Positions 15,567 to 24,720 are shown, counted from the first letter of the stretch. The stretch: 64,000 nucleotides of DNA from Thalassovita aquimarina (GCF_018219815.1 NZ_JADMKU010000020.1:1-64000), one strand, 5' to 3'. The notes: generated by a model not told the origin, from the sequence alone. Numbers and translations are program-made.

Positions 15567-16769
15567 ATGCGTGACGCAGTTATCGTTTCCACCGCCCGCA
15601 CCCCGATCGGCAAGGCCTATCGCGGTGCGTTCAACAACACCTCGGCCCAGACCCTGATCGGGCATGCCGTATCAAACGCGGTCAGCCGCGCCGGTCTCGA
15701 CGGATCGGAAATCGAGGATTGCATCGTCGGTTCCGCGATCCAGCAGGGGTCGACCGGCGGCAATATCGGCCGTCAGGCGGTGATCCGCGCCGGTCTGCCG
15801 GTGACCATCGCGGGCATGTCGATGGACCGTCAATGCGCCAGCGGCATGATGGCGATCGCCACCGCGGCCAAGCAGGTGGTGCATGACGGCATGGATATCG
15901 TCATCGGCGGCGGCGTCGAATCGATCAGCCTTGTGCAGAACGAAAAGATGCGCACCGACTGGCTGCGCGACGACTGGACCATGGAACACAAGCCCGAGCT
16001 GTACATGTCCATGCTGGAAACCGCCGAAATCGTCGCCGACCGCTATGGCGTGTCGCGCGAGGAACAGGACGCCTACGCCCTGCAGTCGCAGCAGCGCACC
16101 GCCGCCGCGCAGGAAGCGGGCAAGTTCGACGACGAAATCGTGCCGATGACCACCGTGATGAAGGTGGTGAACAAGGAAACCCGCGAAGTATCGGACCAGG
16201 AAATCACCCTGTCCAAGGACGAAGGCAACCGCCCCTCGACCACGCTGGAAAACCTCGCCGGGCTGTCGCCGGTGTTCAAGGACGGCCAGGTGGTGAAGGA
16301 AGGCAAGTTCATCACTGCCGGCAACGCGTCGCAGCTGTCCGACGGCGCCTCGGCCAGCGTCATCATGGAAGCCAAGGAAGCCGAAAAGCGCGGATTGCAG
16401 CCGCTGGGCCGCTATGTCGGCGTGATGGCCGCCGGTCTGGAACCCGATGAAATGGGCATCGGCCCGGTCTACGCGGTGCCGAAGCTTTTGAAGGCGCACG
16501 GGCTGACCATGGACGATATCGGCCTGTGGGAACTGAACGAAGCCTTTGCCTGCCAGGTGCTGCAATCGGCCAAGGTGCTGGGCATCCCGAACGAGCTGCT
16601 CAACGTCGATGGCGGCGCGATCTCGATCGGCCACCCCTACGGCATGTCGGGCGCCCGCATGGTCGGCCACGCCCTGATCGAGGGCAAGCGCCGCGGTGCC
16701 AAATACGTCGTCTGCACCATGTGCGTCGGCGGCGGCATGGGGGCTGCGGGCCTGTTCGAAGTGCTCTGA
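15567..16769 (+). CDS. Acetyl-CoA acyltransferase (3-ketoacyl-CoA thiolase)
   Basis: This 400-residue thiolase cleaves 3-ketoacyl-CoA with CoA to release acetyl-CoA and a shortened acyl-CoA. All catalytic residues are visible: nucleophile Cys90 in RQCASGMMA, His356 in [13 protein letters not shown] and Cys386 in [10 protein letters not shown]. The length is normal for degradative thiolases. The start is the ATG at 15567; a TTG two codons upstream is less likely. It closes a full beta-oxidation set encoded from 10975 onward. Confidence 0.9.
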   Translation: MRDAVIVSTARTPIGKAYRGAFNNTSAQTLIGHAVSNAVSRAGLDGSEIEDCIVGSAIQQGSTGGNIGRQAVIRAGLPVTIAGMSMDRQCASGMMAIATAAKQVVHDGMDIVIGGGVESISLVQNEKMRTDWLRDDWTMEHKPELYMSMLETAEIVADRYGVSREEQDAYALQSQQRTAAAQEAGKFDDEIVPMTTVMKVVNKETREVSDQEITLSKDEGNRPSTTLENLAGLSPVFKDGQVVKEGKFITAGNASQLSDGASASVIMEAKEAEKRGLQPLGRYVGVMAAGLEPDEMGIGPVYAVPKLLKAHGLTMDDIGLWELNEAFACQVLQSAKVLGIPNELLNVDGGAISIGHPYGMSGARMVGHALIEGKRRGAKYVVCTMCVGGGMGAAGLFEVL

Positions 16770-16789
16770 TCCTATACGAAACCCAAACT

Positions 16790-16815
16790 ACGGGACCGCA
16801 TCCTCGCGGTCCCGT
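16790..16815. terminator. Hairpin between thiolase and histidine phosphatase genes
   Basis: ACGGGACCGC pairs with GCGGTCCCGT around ATCCTC, a 10-bp perfect stem. There is no T-tract, so it may only partly stop transcription or may protect the upstream mRNA. Confidence 0.5.
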
Positions 16816-16833
16816 CAGCAAGAAGGCCCCGCA

Positions 16834-17502
16834 ATGCCCGAACTTTACCTGATCCGTCACGCCCAAGCGTCCTTTGGCGCGGCGAATTACGATGTCCTGT
16901 CCGATCTGGGTCATGACCAATCCGAAGCCCTGGGCAAGGCGCTGGCCCTGCAGGGCGTGGAGCCGGACACCCTGTTCATCGGGGCGCAGCGCCGCCATCG
17001 CGAAACGCTGGAAGGCATTTTCAAGGGGCTGGGCCGCGAACTGCCCGAAGTGCAGATGCACGCGGGCCTGAACGAATTCGATTTCAAGAACCTGCTCGAT
17101 GCCCATTACCGCGACCGCCCGGCGCCAGAAAACATGCACAGCGAACGCAAATCGCATTTCCGCACCCTGCGCGACACGGTGCTGGCCTGGCAGCGCGACG
17201 AAATCACCGATCCGCCCGAAACCTGGGCCGATTTCACCGCTCGGGTCGAAGCCGCGCGGCAGGCGATGATCGATAGCGGCGCCAAGACCATCATCGCGGT
17301 CAGTTCCGGCGGCGCCATCGGTCAGATGATCGCGGCCACGCTGAACACCCCGGCCGAACAACAGATCCGCCTACAACTGCAGATGAAGAACTGCGCGGTG
17401 AACCGCTTCGTTTATTCGGCACGCAGTTTCTACCTGCACGGGTTCAACGAAACCCCGCATATCAACGCCGCCAACGCCGACCCGCTGCTGACCTATAGCT
17501 GA
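16834..17502 (+). CDS. Histidine phosphatase (phosphoglycerate-mutase-like) family protein
   Basis: This 222-residue protein has the catalytic RHG-type motif as LIRHAQASFG (catalytic His9 by position) and a second conserved region AVSSGGAIGQM, where the usual His-Gly is Ser-Gly. It would hydrolyse a phosphate ester through a phosphohistidine. The second catalytic His of the classic family is therefore not obvious, though relatives annotated as histidine phosphatases show the same. It lies immediately before a kinase-like phosphotransferase gene within an acyl-CoA operon, which suggests a linked phosphorylation step. The start is the ATG at 16834 after AAGAAGG. Confidence 0.8.
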   Translation: MPELYLIRHAQASFGAANYDVLSDLGHDQSEALGKALALQGVEPDTLFIGAQRRHRETLEGIFKGLGRELPEVQMHAGLNEFDFKNLLDAHYRDRPAPENMHSERKSHFRTLRDTVLAWQRDEITDPPETWADFTARVEAARQAMIDSGAKTIIAVSSGGAIGQMIAATLNTPAEQQIRLQLQMKNCAVNRFVYSARSFYLHGFNETPHINAANADPLLTYS

Positions 17503-17510
17503 GGCCCATC

Positions 17511-18545
17511 ATGACAAAAACCGATCCCACCAAGCTGGATACCGACGTCGTCGCCGCCTATCTGCGCGATCACCTTGACGGGTTCGAAGGCCCGGTCGAG
17601 GCCGAAAAATTCAACGTCGGCCAATCCAATCCGACCTTCCGGCTGCGCACACCGAAAAAAAACTACGTGCTGCGCCGCAAACCGCCCGGAGTTCTTCTGA
17701 AATCGGCCCATGCGGTGGATCGCGAATTCCGGGTGCAAAGCGCGCTGCACAACACCGACGTGCCGGTGGCCAAGATGTACCTGCTTTGCGAAGACGACGA
17801 CGTGATCGGGTCGGCCTTCTACGTGATGGAAGAAATCGTCGGGCGGCATTTCAACGACCCACGCCTGCCAGAACTGGCGAAGGAAGACCGGCTGCCGATC
17901 GTCGATGAAATGAACCGAGTGCTGGCGGCGATCCACAATGTCGATCTGGAAGCCACCGGCCTGTCCGATTACGGGCCCCAGGGGAATTACTATCGCCGCC
18001 AGATCGACCGCTGGACCAAGCAATACCGCGCCTCGGAAACCGACAAAATCCCGGCGATGGAAGAGCTGATCGCATGGCTCGACACCAACATCCCCGAAGA
18101 GGACGGCCAGCGCACGCTGGTGCACGGCGATTACCGCATCGACAACATGCTGTTCCACCCCGACCGGCCCGAATGCGCCGCGGTGCTGGATTGGGAACTG
18201 TCCACCATCGGCCACCCCTATGCCGATCTGGCCGCGGTGATCATGCAATGGAAAATGCCGCCCGGCCCCGAAGGCCGCGGGCTGGCCGGCGTCGACCGCG
18301 CCGCGCAAGGGCTGATGAGCGACGACGCCTTTGTCGACGCCTATTGCGCCCGACGCGACCTGCCCGGCATCGACAGTTTCGGCTTCTACCTGGCGTTCAC
18401 ATTTTTCCGCATGGCCGGCATCATCCAGGGCGTTTACAAACGCGCGCTGGACGGCAACGCCTCCAATCCCGAACGGGCGAAGACACTGGGCGGCTACGTG
18501 TCCACCTTCGCCGCAAACGGGTTGGCCGCCGCCAAGACCGTATGA
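17511..18545 (+). CDS. Phosphotransferase family protein (ACAD10/ACAD11/LvaA-like kinase)
   Basis: This 344-residue aminoglycoside-phosphotransferase-fold protein has the nucleotide-loop region FNVGQSNPTFRL, the catalytic loop VHGDYRIDNMLFHP (about 204-217) and the metal-binding DWELSTIGHPYADLA (about 225-239). Inside acyl-CoA operons this subfamily corresponds to the kinase half of ACAD10/11 and to LvaA of levulinate catabolism, which phosphorylate 4-hydroxyacyl-CoA. Phosphorylation of a hydroxyacyl-CoA is therefore the leading hypothesis, not a proven function. It is 8 bases after the histidine phosphatase gene and overlaps the next gene by four bases. Confidence 0.84.
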   Translation: MTKTDPTKLDTDVVAAYLRDHLDGFEGPVEAEKFNVGQSNPTFRLRTPKKNYVLRRKPPGVLLKSAHAVDREFRVQSALHNTDVPVAKMYLLCEDDDVIGSAFYVMEEIVGRHFNDPRLPELAKEDRLPIVDEMNRVLAAIHNVDLEATGLSDYGPQGNYYRRQIDRWTKQYRASETDKIPAMEELIAWLDTNIPEEDGQRTLVHGDYRIDNMLFHPDRPECAAVLDWELSTIGHPYADLAAVIMQWKMPPGPEGRGLAGVDRAAQGLMSDDAFVDAYCARRDLPGIDSFGFYLAFTFFRMAGIIQGVYKRALDGNASNPERAKTLGGYVSTFAANGLAAAKTV

Positions 18546-18973
18546 CGGAAGGAATGAACGTGAGAGACAGTCACATCGACCCCGCCTTGGCCGAAGACCC
18601 CTATGCGCTGCAAAAGCATCTGGGTTTCAAGATCACCGGCTGGGAAAAGGATTACGCCCGTGTCGAACTGCCGATGCAGGATCACCTGGGCAACCGTTAT
18701 GGCATCCCGCATGGCGGGGTGCACGCGACGCTGCTGGATACCGCGATGGGATTCGCCGGATGCTATACCGGCGATCCGGCGGAAAAACAGCTGGCGATGA
18801 CGCTGTCGCTGAACGTGAATTACGTCGGACAGATGAAGGGCAGTTTGCTGATCTGTGAAGGTTTCCGAACCGGTGGCGGCCGCAAGACCTTCTTCGCCGA
18901 AGCCAGGGTGACCGACGACCTCGGCACCCTGATCGCAACGGGAACGGCGGTGTTTCGCTACCGGTCGAGATAG
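18542..18973 (+). CDS. PaaI-family hotdog thioesterase
   Basis: This protein of up to 143 residues has the hotdog thioesterase signature GNRYGIPHGGVHATLLDTAMG, followed by LSLNVNYVGQMKGS. It would hydrolyse or proof-read acyl-CoA intermediates. The ATG at 18542 overlaps the stop of the phosphotransferase gene, but GGAAGGA (18547-18553) is better spaced for the GTG at 18560. The first six residues may therefore not be made. It is probably the last gene of the operon, with a 110-base gap before the next start. Confidence 0.82.
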   Translation: MTEGMNVRDSHIDPALAEDPYALQKHLGFKITGWEKDYARVELPMQDHLGNRYGIPHGGVHATLLDTAMGFAGCYTGDPAEKQLAMTLSLNVNYVGQMKGSLLICEGFRTGGGRKTFFAEARVTDDLGTLIATGTAVFRYRSR

Positions 18974-19084
18974 GGTCAATCGGGGTTCGCACATGACGCG
19001 ATGTCATTTCGTGAAATCGCGTAATTCCCTAGTATTTCAATGACTTTTACCCAGAATAAAACAGAAGGAACAGGAGGAATTTCC
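18974..19084 (+). promoter_or_regulatory. Promoter region of the CurA-like reductase with a CATTTCGTGAAAT dyad
   Basis: The ATTTC-GT-GAAAT palindrome, within CATTTCGTGAAAT at 19005-19017, lies about 70 bases before the reductase start. It shares CATTTNNNGAA with 1350 and 10921. A strong AGGAGGAA precedes the ATG. Confidence 0.4.
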
Positions 19085-20128
19085 ATGGCAGAAATGATGC
19101 AACGGGTCGTGCTGGCACGCCGCCCGCAAGGCGAACCGGTCGACGAGGATTTCCGGCTTGAAGAGGCGCCGATGCCCACGCCCGGCGACGGCGAGGTTCT
19201 AGTCCGCGTCACCCATATGTCTCTCGACCCCTACATGCGGGGCCGTATGGACGACGCCAAGTCCTATGCCAAGCCGGTCGAGATCGACCACACGATGGAA
19301 GGCGGCGCCGTGGGAGAGGTGATCGCCTCCAACCACCCGAATTTCGCCCCCGGCGATTTCGCCTTCGGCATGTTCGGCTGGGCCAGCCACGGCTGCCTGC
19401 CGGGCAAGGAACTGCGCAAGCTCGACCCGGCCCACGGCCCGGTGACCAACGCGCTCGGCGTGCTGGGCATGCCCGGTTTCACCGGCTGGTTCGGCCTGAC
19501 CGAATACGGCAAGCCGAAGGCGGGCGAAACCCTGGTCGTGGCCGCCGCCACCGGCCCTGTGGGATCGATGGTCGGCCAGATGGCGAAACAATTGGGCCTG
19601 CGTGTTGTCGGCATCGCCGGCGGAGCGGATAAATGCAAGCTCGCCAAGGACACGTTCGGCTTCGACGAATGCCTCGATCACCGCGCCTATGACGACGCCA
19701 AGGCGCTACGCGCGGCGCTTAAGGACGTCTGCCCGAACGGCGTCGACATCTATTTCGAAAACGTCGCCGGCAAGGTCCTGGAAGCGGTGCTGCCGCTGAT
19801 GAATGTCGGCGGCCGCATTCCTGTCTGCGGCATGATCGCCTGGTACAATGCCGGGGCGCTCGGCGGCAATCAGCAGGGCGAAAAGGACCAGTTGCCGAAG
19901 ATGTGGCGCACGATTCTGGTCAACCGGCTGCATGTGCACGGATTCATCATCTCGGATCATTTCGACCGCTACCCGGACTTCCTGTCTGATGCCGGACCGC
20001 GCGTGGCCGGTGGCAAGATCAAGACGGTCGAGGATATCGCCGAAGGGCTTGAAAACGCGCCGCGCGCCTTCATGAACATGCTGAAGGGCGGCAATTTCGG
20101 CAAGCAGATCGTCAAAGTGGCGGAATAA
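19085..20128 (+). CDS. NADP-dependent oxidoreductase (CurA / prostaglandin-reductase-like MDR)
   Basis: This 347-residue medium-chain reductase of the zinc-independent leukotriene/curcumin reductase group has the N-terminal SLDPYMRGRMDD motif. Its Rossmann loop is AAATGPVGSMVGQMAK, and the C-terminal half has the conserved PVCGMIAWYNA. It reduces carbon-carbon double bonds of enones or related compounds with NADPH. The ATG at 19085 follows AGGAGGAATTTCC. It has its own upstream region, so it may be a separate transcription unit beside the acyl-CoA operon. A terminator follows at 20156. Confidence 0.87.
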   Translation: MAEMMQRVVLARRPQGEPVDEDFRLEEAPMPTPGDGEVLVRVTHMSLDPYMRGRMDDAKSYAKPVEIDHTMEGGAVGEVIASNHPNFAPGDFAFGMFGWASHGCLPGKELRKLDPAHGPVTNALGVLGMPGFTGWFGLTEYGKPKAGETLVVAAATGPVGSMVGQMAKQLGLRVVGIAGGADKCKLAKDTFGFDECLDHRAYDDAKALRAALKDVCPNGVDIYFENVAGKVLEAVLPLMNVGGRIPVCGMIAWYNAGALGGNQQGEKDQLPKMWRTILVNRLHVHGFIISDHFDRYPDFLSDAGPRVAGGKIKTVEDIAEGLENAPRAFMNMLKGGNFGKQIVKVAE

Positions 20129-20155
20129 AATCCGCCTGCGCGTGCCGCGGGCGGG

Positions 20156-20180
20156 AAAAGGGGGGCCTTGCCCCCCTTTT
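20156..20180. terminator. Bidirectional Rho-independent terminator
   Basis: AAAAGGGGGG pairs with CCCCCCTTTT around CCTTG. The A-run and T-run make it usable for the plus-strand reductase and for the minus-strand dehydrogenase gene that ends at 20352. Confidence 0.78.
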
Positions 20181-20200
20181 GGCCTTCGGCCAATTCACCC

Positions 20201-20351
20201 CCCAGGGTATTTTCACCAAGAAAAAGCAAGGGCGTTTTCCCCTTCCTGCCCAGCGCGAATGCTCCGGTGGTTCGGGGCAGCGCACCCGGGGCGGTTGTGC
20301 GCCCCGAGACGAAGCGAAAACTGCGCGCCCTGAAAGGACGCACAATTCCGG
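20201..20351. repeat. Mosaic intergenic repeat copy 1 (boxes A and B)
   Basis: Box A (20201-20227) reads CCCAGGGTATTTTCACCAAG then AAAAAGC. It recurs inverted at 29041-29064 and 63901-63931. Box B (20322-20351) starts TGCGCGCC and ends GCACAATTCCGG, and recurs at 29108-29136. The sequence between the boxes is GC-rich and non-coding. The element ends exactly at the dehydrogenase stop codon. Confidence 0.55.
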
Positions 20352-21425
20352 TCAGGCGGCGCGGTTGCCAGCCATCACCCGGGTCAGGTGATAATCGGTA
20401 TCGCCCAGCTGCGCGTCCAGCATCACCAGGCGCTTGGCGTAATGCGAAATCGGGTATTCCCAGGTCATCGCGATGCCGCCATGCATCTGGATCGCTTCCT
20501 CCGCCACAAGGCGCGCAGCGCGGCCGATCATGTTCTTGGCCATCGAGGCATAGCGCGAAGCGTCTTCGCCGCCCAGTTCCGCCGCCGCCTTGATCGTGAT
20601 CGAGCGGGCCTGTTCGATCTCGGTCAGCATGTCGACCGCGCGGTGCTGCAGCACCTGGAACTTGCCGATCGGAACGCCGAACTGCTTGCGCTGTTTCAGG
20701 TAATCGACCGTGGTCGCATGGGTCACGTCCATCGCGCCCACTGCCTCGGCGCAGAGCGCGACGATACCGGCATTGATCGCGTCCTGCATGGCATCCCCCG
20801 CATCGGCCATCAGCAGACGCGCCGGAGTGTCATCCAGCAGGACCTCGGCCGCGCCGCCGCCTTCCATCATGGCATAACCGGTCACGTTAGCATCAGCCGC
20901 CTGCACCTCGAACAGTGCCAGCGTGCCGTCGAGCTTGGCCGCGATCAACAGAACATCGGTGGCCTGGCCGCCATAGACGGTGCTCTTGCGGCCCGACAGG
21001 GTGAAATTATCGCCCTTCGCGGTCGCTGAGCAGGCGATCTGATCCAGTTCATAGGGCGCGTCGATCTCGGTGAAGCCCACCGCGTATTTCGTCGCGCCCG
21101 ACAGCAGCGCTTCCTGGTCCTCGCCCGCAGCATTCAGCAGGCGCGAGGCCATCAGCGCACCCAGCACCGGTTCCGGGGTCAGTTGGCGGCCCATCGCTTC
21201 GAACACCACCGAGATGTCGAAACCGGCGCCGCCGAAGCCGCCCGCGCTTTCTGGGGCTAGCGCGAAGAGCGCACCCAGTTCGGCCAGTTCGTCCCATTTC
21301 GACGGGTCGTGGAACGGCGCCTCATAGGCCACCTTGTTGCGGTGTTCCACGGGATATTGTTCTGCCAGGTAGCGGTTCAACGTGTCGCTGAGCATCTGGC
21401 GGTCTTCGGTCAGATTGAAATCCAT
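20352..21425 (-). CDS. Acyl-CoA dehydrogenase, small subunit (PimD-like)
   Basis: This 357-residue dehydrogenase-fold protein has KQRKQFGVPIGKFQVLQHR (FAD contact) and MHGGIAMTWEYPISHYAKR, but ends without the C-terminal catalytic segment and lacks the helix-G glutamate. It therefore looks like the non-catalytic partner of the large dehydrogenase encoded four bases upstream. The gene order of hydratase/dehydrogenase fusion, large and small dehydrogenase resembles the pim genes for pimeloyl-CoA in Rhodopseudomonas, so dicarboxyl-CoA or long acyl-CoA is a candidate substrate. It is the last gene of its operon. Confidence 0.83.
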   Translation of the reverse strand: MDFNLTEDRQMLSDTLNRYLAEQYPVEHRNKVAYEAPFHDPSKWDELAELGALFALAPESAGGFGGAGFDISVVFEAMGRQLTPEPVLGALMASRLLNAAGEDQEALLSGATKYAVGFTEIDAPYELDQIACSATAKGDNFTLSGRKSTVYGGQATDVLLIAAKLDGTLALFEVQAADANVTGYAMMEGGGAAEVLLDDTPARLLMADAGDAMQDAINAGIVALCAEAVGAMDVTHATTVDYLKQRKQFGVPIGKFQVLQHRAVDMLTEIEQARSITIKAAAELGGEDASRYASMAKNMIGRAARLVAEEAIQMHGGIAMTWEYPISHYAKRLVMLDAQLGDTDYHLTRVMAGNRAA

Positions 21426-21429
21426 CGTC

Positions 21430-22617
21430 TCACAGCTCCAGCATGGTCTTGGTCAGGATGTTGCGCTGGATCTCGTTCGATCCACCGAAAATCGAGGTCT
21501 TGCGGTTGTTGAAATACCGCGCCGCGTTGTTGGCGGTGTCGGCCGGGCCGAACATCAGGTTGCCGTCGTTGACGTAACCCGGGAAGGGCGCGGCGGCCGG
21601 GCCAAGCGCGCGGCGGGCCAGATCCTTGAGTTCCTGGTTGATCACCGTGCCCTTGATCTTCAGGATCGAGGTTTCCGGCCCCGGCGCGCCCTGTTGCTGC
21701 GCCTTGAACAGCATCCGCAGGTTGGTGATCTTCATCGCTTCGAGGTCGATTTCCGCCTGCGCCACACGGGCGGCGAAGAGCGGATCCTCGATCAGCGGGC
21801 GACCATTGCGCTGCACCTTAGCCGCCAGCGCCTTGACCTCTTCCAGCGCCTGCATCGAAAAACCCACCCCGGCGATGCCGGTGCGTTCATGGGTCAGTAG
21901 GTACTTGGCGATGGTCCAGCCCCTGTTTTCCTCGCCCACCAGGTTTTCGTACGGCACGCGCACATCGGTGAAGAACACCTCGTTCACCTCGTGACCGCCC
22001 TCGATCAGCTTGATCGGGCGCAGCTCGATCCCCGGCGTCTTCATGTCGACCAGGATGAAGCTGATGCCCGACTGCTGCTTGGCGTCCGGGTCGGTGCGGC
22101 ACAGGCAGAAGATCCAGTCGGCATGCTGGCCCAGCGTGGTCCATGTTTTCTGACCGTTGATCACCCATTGGTCGCCATCGCGCACGGCGCGGGTTTTCAG
22201 GCTGGCAAGGTCCGACCCGGCGCCCGGTTCGGAATAGCCCTGGCACCACCAGTCGGTGCCGTCCAGGATACGCGGCAGGTAATGATCCTGCTGTTCCTTG
22301 GTACCGAATTTCTGCAGCACCGGCCCCAGCATCGACAGCCCGAAGGGCACGATGCGCGGCGCGTAGGCGCGGCAGCATTCCTCTTCGAAGATATGGCGCT
22401 GTACCGGGGTCCAGCCGGGGCCGCCGAATTCCTTCGGCCAGGTGGTGGCAAGCCAGCCCTTGGCGTTCAGGATGGCATGGTATTCTTCCATAATTTCCTT
22501 GGTCAGCTCGCCCCCCGAACGCACCGCGTCGGAAATGTGGGCGGGCAGGTTTTCGGCAAGGTAACTGCGAACCTCGTCGCGGAACGCGATGTCCTCTGCG
22601 GAAAAGCTCAGATCCAT
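21430..22617 (-). CDS. Acyl-CoA dehydrogenase, large subunit (PimC-like)
   Basis: This 395-residue flavoenzyme has CQGYSEPGAGSDLASL (about 133-148), the helix-G LLTHERTG with Glu244 as likely catalytic base, and the C-terminal IFGGSNEIQRNI. The start is the ATG at 22617, a few bases after the stop of the upstream fusion gene, with GGGAG at good spacing; a GTG one codon earlier is less likely. It pairs with the small subunit gene four bases downstream. Its general sequence pattern is that of proteins annotated as pimeloyl-CoA dehydrogenase large subunit. Confidence 0.86.
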   Translation of the reverse strand: MDLSFSAEDIAFRDEVRSYLAENLPAHISDAVRSGGELTKEIMEEYHAILNAKGWLATTWPKEFGGPGWTPVQRHIFEEECCRAYAPRIVPFGLSMLGPVLQKFGTKEQQDHYLPRILDGTDWWCQGYSEPGAGSDLASLKTRAVRDGDQWVINGQKTWTTLGQHADWIFCLCRTDPDAKQQSGISFILVDMKTPGIELRPIKLIEGGHEVNEVFFTDVRVPYENLVGEENRGWTIAKYLLTHERTGIAGVGFSMQALEEVKALAAKVQRNGRPLIEDPLFAARVAQAEIDLEAMKITNLRMLFKAQQQGAPGPETSILKIKGTVINQELKDLARRALGPAAAPFPGYVNDGNLMFGPADTANNAARYFNNRKTSIFGGSNEIQRNILTKTMLEL

Positions 22618-22620
22618 CAC

Positions 22621-24720
22621 TCAGGCTCCCTTGTTCAGATCGGCGAAAGTGGTGCCTTCGTCCGCCATCTTCTGCAGCAGCGGCGGCACCTGCCAGTAAT
22701 TGGCGTCTTCCTTGGCGTATTCGGTGATGCGGGCGACCAGTTCCTTGGCCCCGATCGTATCCGCGTAGTGCAGCGGGCCGCCGCGGAAACGCGGGAAGCC
22801 GTAGCCGAACAGGAACACCATATCGACATCGACCGGGCGCTTGGCGGTGCCGTCTTCGACCACGCGAGTTGCTTCGACGATCATCGCGGTCATGTAGCGG
22901 TCGACGATTTCGGCATCGGTGAAGGTGCGCGGTGTGATGCCCTTCTCGGCGCGCACCGCGTCGATGATCTTGGCCACTTCCGGGTTGGGTTCCGGCGCGG
23001 CGTCGCCGTAGATGTAGTATCCCTGCCCCGCCTTGCGGCCGAACCAGCCGTTTTCGCAGATCTTGTCGGCCACGTCGCCGGCATAGCGTTCGTTCGGATC
23101 GCGGGTCGCCGCCTTGCGCTTGCGGGTCATCCAACCGATATCGAGCCCGGCCAGATCGCCCACCTTGTGCGGCCCCATGGCAAACCCGAAGCCTTCCAGC
23201 GCATCATCCACCTGCTGCGGCGACGCGCCGTCCAGCACCAGATAGCTGGCGGTTTTCGAATAATGCGCCAGGATACGGTTGCCGATGAAGCCGTCGCAGA
23301 CCTGCGCCAGAACGCCGACCTTCTTCAGCCGCTTCGCCAGCGCGAAACCGGTGGCCAGAACATCGGGTGCCGTTTTCGCCCCCTGCACGATTTCCAACAG
23401 CCGCATCACATGGGCGGGGCTGAAGAAATGCAGCCCCAGCACGTCCTGCGGACGGTCGGTGCTGTCGGCGATTTCGTTGACGTCCAGATAGGAGGTGTTG
23501 GAGGCGAGGATCGCGCCTTCCTTGCAGATGGTGTTGAGCTTGCCGAAGATGTCCTTCTTCACGTCCATCTGTTCGAACACCGCCTCGATCACCAGATCGA
23601 CATCGGACAGTACCTCCAGCCCCAGCGACGGTTCCAGCATCTTCAGCGCGGCGTCTTTCTGCTCGGCGGTCATCTTGCCGCGCTTCACCGCGCCTTCGAG
23701 GTTCTTGGTGATCGTCGCAACGCCGCGATCTAGCCCTTCCTGCGCGACTTCGACCAGACGCACAGGAATGCCCGCCAGCAGGCAGGAGGTGGCGATCCCC
23801 GATCCCATCGTGCCGCCGCCGATCACGCCGATCTTATTGATCTCGCGACTGTCGCCCTTGGCTTCGGGGATGCCGGACACGGCACGTTCGCCGAAAAACG
23901 CATGGATCAGCCCGGCGCGCTGCGGGGTCTGCATCGAATCCAAGAAGGCCTGGCGTTCGATCTTCAGCCCCTCTGTCAGCGGCAGGGACGAAGCCGCCAC
24001 CGCCTCGACCACCTTGTGCGGCGAAAAGAGGTGCGCCTGCTTCGCCTTCAGCTTCGCGGCGGTGTCTTCCAGCGCCTTGTCGTCGCGTTCGACCTGCAGT
24101 TCACTGGTGCGGCGTGTCGCCAGCTTGCCGTCCAGAACGTCTTGCGCGGCCTGCAGGGCGGCCTCGCGCGGGGTGGTATCGACCAGACGGTCGATCACAC
24201 CTTTTTCCAAGGCTTCCTCGGCCTTCACCTGACGTCCCGACAGCGCCATGTCGAGCGTGAAGGGAATGCCAGCGATGCGCGGCAGCCGCTGCGTGCCACC
24301 GGCGCCGGGCAGCAGCCCCAGCAGAATTTCCGGTAGGCCGACGCGCAGCCCCTTGATGCCGATGCGGGCATGGGTCGCCATGCCCAGTTCGAAACCACCG
24401 CCAAGCGCGGTGCCATGCATGACCGAAATCACCGGGATCTGGCTGGCCTCGATGATGTTATAGACATCCGGCAGCGCCGGCGGCTGCGGCGGTTTGCCGA
24501 ATTCGGTGATATCGGCGCCGGCGACGAAGGTACGGCCCTCGGCATAGATCGCGATGACCTTGGCGGTGCCTTCTTCGTTCAACCGGGTGATCGCATCCTG
24601 CAAGCCCTGCCTGACCACCTGCCCGGTGGCGTTCACCGGTGGATTGTCGATGATGATCAAGGCAATGTCGCCCTGCCGTTCGATGGAAATCTTTTCGTTT
24701 ACCTGGGTGACATCGGTCAT
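22621..24720 (-). CDS. Enoyl-CoA hydratase / 3-hydroxyacyl-CoA dehydrogenase fusion (FadJ/PimF-like)
   Basis: This 699-residue bifunctional protein has an N-terminal crotonase domain (about 1-190; GGGFELGMATHARIG oxyanion region), then the NAD-binding domain starting VIGGGTMGSGIA near residue 297. The dehydrogenase catalytic segment GLHFFSPAHVM follows, with two C-terminal 3HCDH domains. It hydrates enoyl-CoA and oxidises (S)-3-hydroxyacyl-CoA. It has the length of FadJ/PimF and peroxisomal bifunctional enzymes. It is the first gene of a three-gene operon with the two dehydrogenase subunits. This (S)-specific route contrasts with the MaoC/MFE-2 (R)-route encoded 8 kb away. Confidence 0.9.
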   Translation of the reverse strand: MTDVTQVNEKISIERQGDIALIIIDNPPVNATGQVVRQGLQDAITRLNEEGTAKVIAIYAEGRTFVAGADITEFGKPPQPPALPDVYNIIEASQIPVISVMHGTALGGGFELGMATHARIGIKGLRVGLPEILLGLLPGAGGTQRLPRIAGIPFTLDMALSGRQVKAEEALEKGVIDRLVDTTPREAALQAAQDVLDGKLATRRTSELQVERDDKALEDTAAKLKAKQAHLFSPHKVVEAVAASSLPLTEGLKIERQAFLDSMQTPQRAGLIHAFFGERAVSGIPEAKGDSREINKIGVIGGGTMGSGIATSCLLAGIPVRLVEVAQEGLDRGVATITKNLEGAVKRGKMTAEQKDAALKMLEPSLGLEVLSDVDLVIEAVFEQMDVKKDIFGKLNTICKEGAILASNTSYLDVNEIADSTDRPQDVLGLHFFSPAHVMRLLEIVQGAKTAPDVLATGFALAKRLKKVGVLAQVCDGFIGNRILAHYSKTASYLVLDGASPQQVDDALEGFGFAMGPHKVGDLAGLDIGWMTRKRKAATRDPNERYAGDVADKICENGWFGRKAGQGYYIYGDAAPEPNPEVAKIIDAVRAEKGITPRTFTDAEIVDRYMTAMIVEATRVVEDGTAKRPVDVDMVFLFGYGFPRFRGGPLHYADTIGAKELVARITEYAKEDANYWQVPPLLQKMADEGTTFADLNKGA

